DNA of 64,000 nucleotides, taken from positions 633,058 through 697,057 of the forward strand of contig VWZS01009792.1 in NCBI GenBank assembly GCA_013397075.1, given 5' to 3'. This DNA comes from Rhabdornis inornatus (Eukaryota; Chordata; Aves; Passeriformes; Rhabdornithidae). Positions 52,501 to 61,500 of this stretch are shown in pieces. Position 1 is the stretch's first letter. Each line of letters begins with the position of its first letter. The notes under the pieces were generated by a model. It saw only the letters and a list, made by a program, of their open reading frames with translations. It ran no database searches and was not told the origin of the DNA. Position numbers and translations under genes: made by a program.

Positions 52501-55500
52501 ATTTCAAACTTCAGTTATTGCATTTCCTTCTGCACAATTTCTCATATGGAAAACTCACCCTCCCAAAAGTACAGTTTGTTGGAAAACAAGTCAATGGAAA
52601 TCTGCTCAAGGGCAGTATTGGAGAGAGCACTGAGGAGGTACAACAAGCTTCCCTTTGTCTTATCTACATGTAATTAGTAGATCTGCAGAATTGGACTGTT
52701 CTCTATTTCCAAGTGCCTATGAAAGTATTTTTGAGTCATTTTAATGTTGGTGATTCTGCCTCCCATCCAAATGAACTTTTGCATTTGAATGACGCAGGTA
52801 TAGTCTTTTAAGTGGCTTCCAGGTTATTCTGTGACCTTGAACATGTTTCTGAGTTGTCAGATTTCAGAACCATTCTGCAGATTTCTTGCTCGTAGCTAGC
52901 ATTCTATATACTTCTATTTAGCTATTTTTTCCCTTACATTCTCATTTTAACAGAGGAGATGTGTAAAAATCAAACAAATGAACAGAAACTAGGAGATGCA
53001 AGACTTGTTACTGACTTTTAGGTTGAAATAAATTTAAATTCTAGGTTGAATTCACTTGTCCCCCATATTTCTCCTCATGTTTGCACTTACAGCTTTATAC
53101 AGTGTTACCAAATTATAATCTTTTTTTCAGTACAGAAATGAATGTTCTCTTTTGTGGCTTTTTTTTTGTAAAATGTACTTATACAAAGGGCTCTTTCAAA
53201 CCAGCAATTCCACTGACTTTGCTGATACAATATACATTTGTATTATGAAGCTCCTATTTGCAGGGGAGGACCTTGATTTATATGTGTAAAACTTCCCATA
53301 TGTCTGTGGTGTCAAGTAATTTTAAGTTTTGCTTATTACCAAAAGATGCTAAAACAATATAAAAATAGTCTGAAGAGTAAAATATAGTAATTTTCAATGT
53401 TGTTTGAGCAACCGTTTTGAATAAATTGTCTTTGGACATATAATTAAATTGTTCAGTAAGAAAATGTGGGTATTGTTCAGTAGACTAGATCAATTGACCT
53501 AGGACTGATAGGTTTTTCTTTCCAAGGTAAATGCTTTTTCTAAAACATTAACTGTTTAATTTTTCATGTGAAGGTAAAAAATTTGAAAACACAGAAATGT
53601 TTGGCCAGTATCCACTACAGGTTAATGGCTTTAAAGATCTGCATGAGTGCCTAGAAGCTGCAATGATTGAAGGGGAAATTGAATCTCTCCATTCAGAAAA
53701 CTCTGCAAAGTCTGGTCAGGAGGTGAGTTAAGTGTTCATGTGGACTTCTCTTGGGATGTTGTTGTCGTGCCCTTCATTTTATTTTGGGTTTCATGTCTGG
53801 TTTTTATGGCTCATGGCACCTGCTGTATAGATGGGAATCCCCATTGCCTGTAAAGGTTGAGCTACTTTCTCTTTGCACGTCTGCTCATGTTTCATCACAG
53901 TTATTTTAAAGATGTGAACTCTTAAGAGGTTTTTTCCTACTTACATAAAAAGTTCAGGTGTAATTTCTTCCTAGATGTCAATCTTTTGCAGTAATGCAAT
54001 TTTGCTTCCTTTAATCATGTCAAAGTACACACTTTTTTAATTGTGAAGCCTAGTGATGCACACTAAAATCATCCTCCAGTCTGAAGTTCTGGTGCCAATT
54101 CTGTGTTTTACAACAATTGTTTCATCTTTTACAATGAACATTATTTCCTGAAATATAATTTGAAGAAAACATAATCAAGCCCAAGTTTAGTTTCTTCATG
54201 CAAGCTAAAACCTCGTATGTACCTACTACAGGAGCACAATTGTTCATCTTATGAACTGAAGGTTATCTTGCAGTTATAACCTGTGTGTATTCATGCATTC
54301 AATGTCAGTTCTGTTATAAATGCTTGACTAGAAAAGTCAGACTTGGGTGTTGTTGTTTTGGTTTTGAGGCTTTTTTAACTTGTAATATTGGGAAACTAGG
54401 AAACAGCAGGATAGTGATGTAAAGGTCTATACTGTTACTCCTTGAGTTCTGTGAAATTGTCAGCTTGGCTTCTTAGCATGAGAAATAGAACTGAAATAGT
54501 CATACCACAGATTGACAGTGGTGGAAAGCTAAGAAAAGTAATGTATTAAGTCCTATTCCAGAAAAAACATTGCTTCATTATTACCAGGGCCAAGTAAATT
54601 GTTTATGTTTCCCTGAAATCATCCATAGGAATATTGCTTCTTTTAGTAGCTGTGTTTAAATATAATGCCTGAAAGACGTTACAGTGCGTTGGAAGGTTTG
54701 GAAGTACTAATGAGCTCTGCATTTCTTGTAGCTTTAATATGGTCTGTCTCAACTGAACAAAGACTTCAAGTAACTTTTCTCTGAGGCGATTGATATCAAA
54801 GCTTAAAGAGAACAATAATGTGGTACTCACATGTGTTGAAAGATCCTCAAAGTAACATTCTGGTTTTTTTCCATATTCTCACCATTGACTCTAATGGGGC
54901 ATTTAGCATGACTATTATTATTAATAGTAGTAGTAGTAGTATTGTTATCATGATACCTAAAATCCTCAGTTACTGAGCAGGGTGTCAGCCAGTGAGCTAA
55001 TGTAGGAACAGAAAAAGGAGACAATCTCTGTCCTGAGCAACTTAAATCCTGCTTCAAGGGAGTTCTAGCCATGAGCACAGGAAGAAAAGGCTGTTTGCCA
55101 GGTATTATATGTAAAGACTATTCAAGACATTTGGCTGCATAGGAGAACATGAAGTGAGCCCTGAGTCAGCTGCCACATCTGGACTATGGCAGTGATGACA
55201 AAAACATGTCAATGGTGTCTGCAGCAATCAGAGAAACTTCAGGTGATGGTTAGACACCCAAAGCTTATTAAATGGGTAGACTGTGGTTGTTATGTTTGAG
55301 AATGGAAAGAAAAGATCTTCAGTACTGGAGGTGAAGCTGGATTTGTATTGTAGTTGAGAAACAACGTATGTAAAAAATAAATGAGGAGTATGGGTAGACC
55401 TCTGCTGAGTAGTCAAAGACAGGTGGAGTAAGATGATGATAGCAGTGATTGGAGACATGAGTAGAATCTTTAAGCTGTTAGTATGGAGTAAATGTCAAAC

Positions 55501-58500
55501 ATTTGCTGATCCTGTTTCAGAGGGGGTCGTTGGAAGCTTTGAATGATATCAGGTGAATGAAAGCATGAGGAAGTAGAGACTGAGAGAACTATAGCAGGAA
55601 GAACACTTCCTGACAACCCTAGTGTAAACAACTCTTTGAGTATCATTGAGGAGTTAAGGGAACAGATCAGTTGGCAAGGCAGGTAGGCTCAGGCATGAGC
55701 TGACTTTTGTATGAGCAAAATAAATGTGAGTCGTAAAAATATTTCTGCCTCCTCTGCTGGAACACAGCAAAGCTCTTATGCAGCATGGGCAACAAATGGT
55801 CTGTGTATACACTGAAGGGAGAAGGTGGTAGCATTGGAAAAACTTACGCTGGCCCACCCTCTAAAATCAGTTTCTCTCACAGCTATGTCAGTTTGCAGGT
55901 ATTGTATCATTATTACTGAATTTCTGCTATTGGAAGGCATTAATTTTGGGCATTTCTGTTTCTTCATCCAGCACTGGTTCACAGAGCTTCCTCCTGTCTT
56001 AACTTTTGAGCTATCAAGATTTGAGTTTAATCAGGCTTTGGGGAGACCAGAGAAGATACACAACAAATTAGAATTTCCTCCAATTTTGTATCTAGACAGG
56101 TATGGTATAATATTATCAACAAAATTCTAGTGTGAATATAAAATAAATCTTGTAAGTTTGTTAAGTTGATGATATGTCTTACGCTCACTTGAATCATAGT
56201 AAATTTATGTTCTGTTTATACAAGTTAGAGTTTTCATGGGTTTCATCTGTGTCAGAAAATACACATAGATCACAATTTAGGACATATGCTGCTTTCTGTC
56301 AAAAACCTGCTTCCACTTTCATTTATTGCTAGGTACTTGTGTACACAGGAAAAATACTTTGAAGAATCACACTGTTTATGTGTCCATTTGGGAAACAGGG
56401 TGACAAGTGGGATATTTTGCAATGTTCCAGATATTCTTCAAACATGCAGTCAGTTCTCAGCGTGAGTGCATGCAGTTTTTCTGTAGAGCAGAAATATCAG
56501 GATGGCTTTCAGTTAGCTGCTGAATGTTATTTGTGAACCTAAATAATGGAACAGGAGTATTGCTCTGTGCTTGCCCCTTAAACTACTTAATTTAGAGTCT
56601 CTCTAATAGTGGCTTTCTAATACGTTTGTCATCCATGGTATCACCAGAGCTTTTGACACTGGGTGAAAAGCATCTTCTGAAAGTTGTGGAAAGGAAGGCT
56701 CATCTTCTTTTCAGTTCTGTTTTAGTGCTGAGTATATTGCGAGTTCTAGAGGGTGTGAGTTTGTATTAGTACTAAGCTGTATGGCTGATGGAGACAGACC
56801 TCATTTTCACTGTTGGGATACTATGGGCTGACACTATTTTCTAAATTCCATGTTTTACAGGTATATGCATAAAAACAGAGAAATAACAAGAATTAAACGA
56901 GATGAAATCAAGAGACTCAAAGAGTACCTCACAGTTTTACAACAGAGATTAGAACGGTACTATAGATAAATGTGTAAATGCAAATAATATTGTGGGCTAC
57001 ATAGAATAACTCTTTGCAATTACACACTTTGTGTATAGTTATTTACCTGAAATTTCTTTTCTATATCTTTTCTTTTACCCTTTCTTTGGAAGCTGTGTAT
57101 AAGTGTTGTAATTCTGGTTCATGAAACATGCTAGAAAAGATTTGCATTAATTAACTGCAGTCAATCAGAAAAAAAAATACAATTTTTTTTTTCTTTTTTT
57201 TCTCTTTTTTTTTGTATCTGTGAGTCATGGCATTAATACGTTTTGTGGTTAACAGATATTTAAGCTATGGTTCTGGTCCTAAACGATTCCCCTTGGTAGA
57301 TGTCCTGCAGTATGCCCTGGAGTTTGCCTCCAGCAAGCCGGTGTGCACGTCCCCCGTGGATGACCTGGGTGCCAGTGCCCCCGCCAGTGGCACACTACCA
57401 CCACAGATCCCCCCCAGGTAAGGGCTGCCTCCTGCTCCCTGGGCCAGAGGCCACAGCAAACCAGCCTCTGGGAGAGAGGGAGCACGTTCAGCTGCTTTGT
57501 TCATCTCCTAAGGGGGGGTAGCGTAAAGTTTCTGCTCTTTCCTTTCAGTACAGCAGGCTTAAATAAACAAAAATGTTAATGACCTGGGTTTGTCTCATGC
57601 ACTCACAAAAACGTCTTCACAAGGAGATTACCATTTTCAAGCACAGCCCAATCCCATCTACAATTCTGAATAGACAGAAGATTCTGGTGAGGTCACTGAT
57701 TCCCATGTGTATTGTTTAAGACTCTGAATTGGGCAGTGTGTATGTGCTGCATAGCATCAAGGTTTCTGGTATGCAATTTATCTGTTACTTTTTGCCTGGG
57801 AGCTAAGCTCCTTTTCTGCCATGCAGTTTGCATATCTTACCAAATTTGTCAGGAACCTAAATAATCTGACTTCTTAAATGCAGAGTAGCTAAAGTACCAG
57901 AGAGCTAAATGTCCAATAAAGTTGTTTTTCTCCCTGTTTAAGCTAGTAACTCAGTTTAGGGGATTGAGTGTACGGTCAGTCAGTTTGCAGATGATGCCCA
58001 GCAGAAAAGGACCTGGGGGTGCTGGTCAGCAGTGGCTGAATACTGAGCCCAGGTGGCCAAGAAGGGCAGTGGCACCTGGCCTGTATCAGCAGTGGTGTGG
58101 CAGCAGGACCAGGGCAGTGACTGTCCCCTGTGCTGGGAACTACTGAGATCACACCTCAATCCTGTGTTCAGTTTTGGGCTCCTCACTGCCAGAAGGACAT
58201 GGAGGTGCTGGAGCATGTCCAGAGAAGGGCAGTGGAGCTGGGGAAGGGTCTGGAGGACAAGTCTGATGAGGAGCAGCTGAGGGAGCTGGAGGGACTCAAC
58301 CTGGAAAAAAGGAGGCTCGAGGGAGACCTGATCACTCTCTAAAACTTCCTGTCAGGAGGGTGTAGCCAGGTGGGAGCCAACCTCTTCTCCCTGGTATCAA
58401 GTGAGAGGACGCAAGGAAAGGGCCTCAAGTTGCACTAGAGGAGGTTTAGATTGGATCCTAAGAAATATTTTTTCACAGAAGGGGTTGTCACATGTTGGAA

Positions 58501-61500
58501 CAAGCTGCCCAGGGCAATGCTGGAGTCCTCCCTGGAGGTATTTAAAATATCTTTAGATGTGGGACTGAGGGAGATGGTTTAGTGGTGGACTTGGCAATGC
58601 TGGGTTAATGGTTGGACTTGATCATCTTAGAACTTTTCTCCAACCTGAATAATTCTATGGTAATAGAGTATAACTTCGGCTAAGTGGACAGTAACAGTCA
58701 ATACAACATAGATTTGTATGTTGTATTTGGGCAGTAGGGTTCTGTACTCTGGGTCAGTCAAGGTTGTTGAATTTGTCATTCAGAGAAGTGAAGTACATGA
58801 ATCTAAAAAGGCTTTAAAAAGATTTCTCATGCCTTACTGATATAATGCCAGCAGAAATTGTGATGATTGATAAGAGGAGATAAACTTTTTTGTTACCATT
58901 GCTTGTATGAAATGCAGTATCAAAAATAATAAACTGCTCAAACTCCTGTATAGGAAGTTTGTTCCGTAGAAATGTAAGTATTGTGACTTTTTTGTCCATC
59001 TGTAGAGACACCACAGCATGTTATATGGAGTGACATTTTCAGCTCTTAATGTTCTCAGACCTTTCTAAACTCCTGAAGAATCCAGGTTCCTCAGGCCGTA
59101 TCATGATGCTGTACACAAAGTAAAAATTCAGTGGCATGCAAGAAAGATATTCAGATTCCTCTTATGGAGTGTAATTATATAGAGGTGATCTTGTTGATGG
59201 GAACAGAAAAATCTATAACAAGTCTTAATTTTTATTACCCTGCTGCTCTTGCAGAATTCTCCTAAGATAGCTGCTTTTCAGTTCGGGTTAGAGTGGTTTG
59301 GAACACATTTAGATTGGTTGGTAGTGCATTTCCAATGAGGCATAAATATCAGAGTTCCCTTCATTATTGCTGTTCAGCTAACATAAGCTGTAGGTAGGAC
59401 ATTAGAAAAAATATGTCTGCTAGGAATAAGACACATGAAGGAAGTTATTAAACTGAGAATTTGTGTTTATTGGATTTTATGGTCATTGGCCATAAGACAA
59501 ACTGCTGTGATTTCTCTCTGCCATTTGGCTGTAAATGTTTCAAACCACAGATATTTATGTGTATGACATGATTTGAAATTGTTCAGTAGTGTTTCAAATA
59601 AAGCAAACTTTGTTGTTGTGCTAATATGTAATACACCGCAAAGCTTTCAGAGTTTAAATACTAATTTCATATTCCTATGTAGTTACCTCTTCTGGATTGC
59701 ACTTTAGCAAATTGTTACCTTTAAAACACCCATTTTCAGATAAAAGGTTTATTTTTATTGTGTAACTTTTTGTCTATGTGATGATTAATTTTTTATATTT
59801 CATGTTTTGGATGAATGCAGCACAATAGAGCAGCAAGGGCCTTCATCATCAGATGTCCCAAGCACATCTCCTGTACAAAGATCAGTAATACATAAACCAT
59901 TCACACAATCACGGATTCCCCCCGACCTGCCCATGCATCCGGCCCCAAGGCACATCACGGAGGAGGAGCTGTCTGTCCTGGAGGGCTGTTTGCATCGCTG
60001 GAGGACTGAAGTAGAGAATGACACAAGAGGTAATGCCACACTCTGGGGAATGCATTCGCTGTAGGAAAGGATTTGTGCAAGTGGGGGAAACCTTTCATCT
60101 GAGAAGGTTTAGCTTTTGGCGTGTAGATAGATGTACCACATGTGAAATGCACCCCTATTTGGCTTTTTGTGAGATAAAGATTTAGTCGTGTGCAGTTAAA
60201 CAGCCTTGTAGAGAGGTTCTTTCTTCTCTTTGTCTTTCAGATTTACAAGAAAGTATATCTAGAATACATCGGACAATTGAATTGATGTACTCTGACAAAA
60301 CAATGGTCCAAGTAAGTACAGTTTTGACATGAGTTAATTGAAAATAGATCTTTTTTGTCACTTTTGAAAAGTTCTTGGATGCTTGAAAATAGAGCAGGTA
60401 TACAACAATTGTGTAGTGTTCTGAGTAATTTCATTGGAAAGTGATAATAAGTTTTGTAACCCCTTTAGTTTTGCACATTCAGATGAAAGACAGTGTTGCA
60501 GTGTTTTACAGGTGACATGCTTAAATTCAGGCAACTGTGATGAAAAGCCCAAATAGGTTCTATCTCTGATCCCTGTGTTTTACCTGAATGCAGATTCACA
60601 CAACAAAATTTTATTGCCCTGATTTGCCTATTTGCTCAGTAACCTTATGGCTTTAAGGTGGTGAAGCATTAGACACAGGGAAGTACTATTTACTTTGCTG
60701 CTTAGTGCCACTGTGTATTGCAACTTCCATGCTAATACATGGAAATTCAAGGCTCCTGATTTTGATTTGTAGGTAATTCCAGTGAGTGGTTTTGTTGCTA
60801 TTGGCTTGGTTTTTGTTTTGTTGTCTTTTTTTGTTTTTTTTTTAAACTTTGTCTAGATTTTATATCAGCCACAACTTTGATTATTAGTCTAAGCTGTCTT
60901 CTAGCAAATTCTCATTCTGTGTAATCTGAACAGTGTTTTTAGAATGATCTACTGTGGAGTTGAGGCTCCTCTGCTGTTTCTTATGTTCACATACTCATGT
61001 TCTCTCACTCTGACAGGTTTTAAGGTTAAGGCTTACTTCCTCTGTTACTTTCTGTTAGTAAAAAGAACTATTTTCATTCCAAGTAAGATCTGTTCACCTT
61101 ACAGTTTTCCTTGAGGTATGTTTTCATTTTGTACATAGCTCCTATTAGTTACTGGCAGCTGAACTCTGATGTTAAGGATTTCAGGTAGATTTACCTAGAT
61201 GACTTTCTTTAAGCTTGCTACTAGCAGGCACTTTTTTTACTTAATACTTTGTTATAACAAGAAGGCCACAGGCTACATGTCATCTAACAGTAAAATGAAT
61301 TTATTTGCTAACTTGCATCTGAATAGTCTGCCTGGGCTGGATTAGGTGTTACAGGAGGAAATAGCTCTGGATAGGAAAGATGCTAGTGAGATGTCATTAC
61401 AAAAGAAAAAAGACATGACTTGGTAAAACACAAAGTAAGTGCTGAACCCATCTGAAATCACAGGCTGGAAGAGAAGCTGCCCTTCTGCAGCCAGCTCAGC

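Larger units (their letters stand above)
53723..55971 (+). other. USP25 intron 10 (2249 bases)
   Basis: The intron contains a trinucleotide repeat at 54913-54943 and a short stretch at about 54995-55060 that faintly resembles an old L2/MIR tail. The purine-rich + strand sequence at 55230-55700 was read without recognising an element. Confidence 0.8.

Noticed and set aside
58130..58342. + strand open frame resembling a short coding gene
   Set aside because: It is the C-terminal reverse-transcriptase fragment of the CR1 at 57958-58661.
59800..60039. 79-codon - strand open frame
   Set aside because: It is the shadow of USP25 exon 14 on the other strand.
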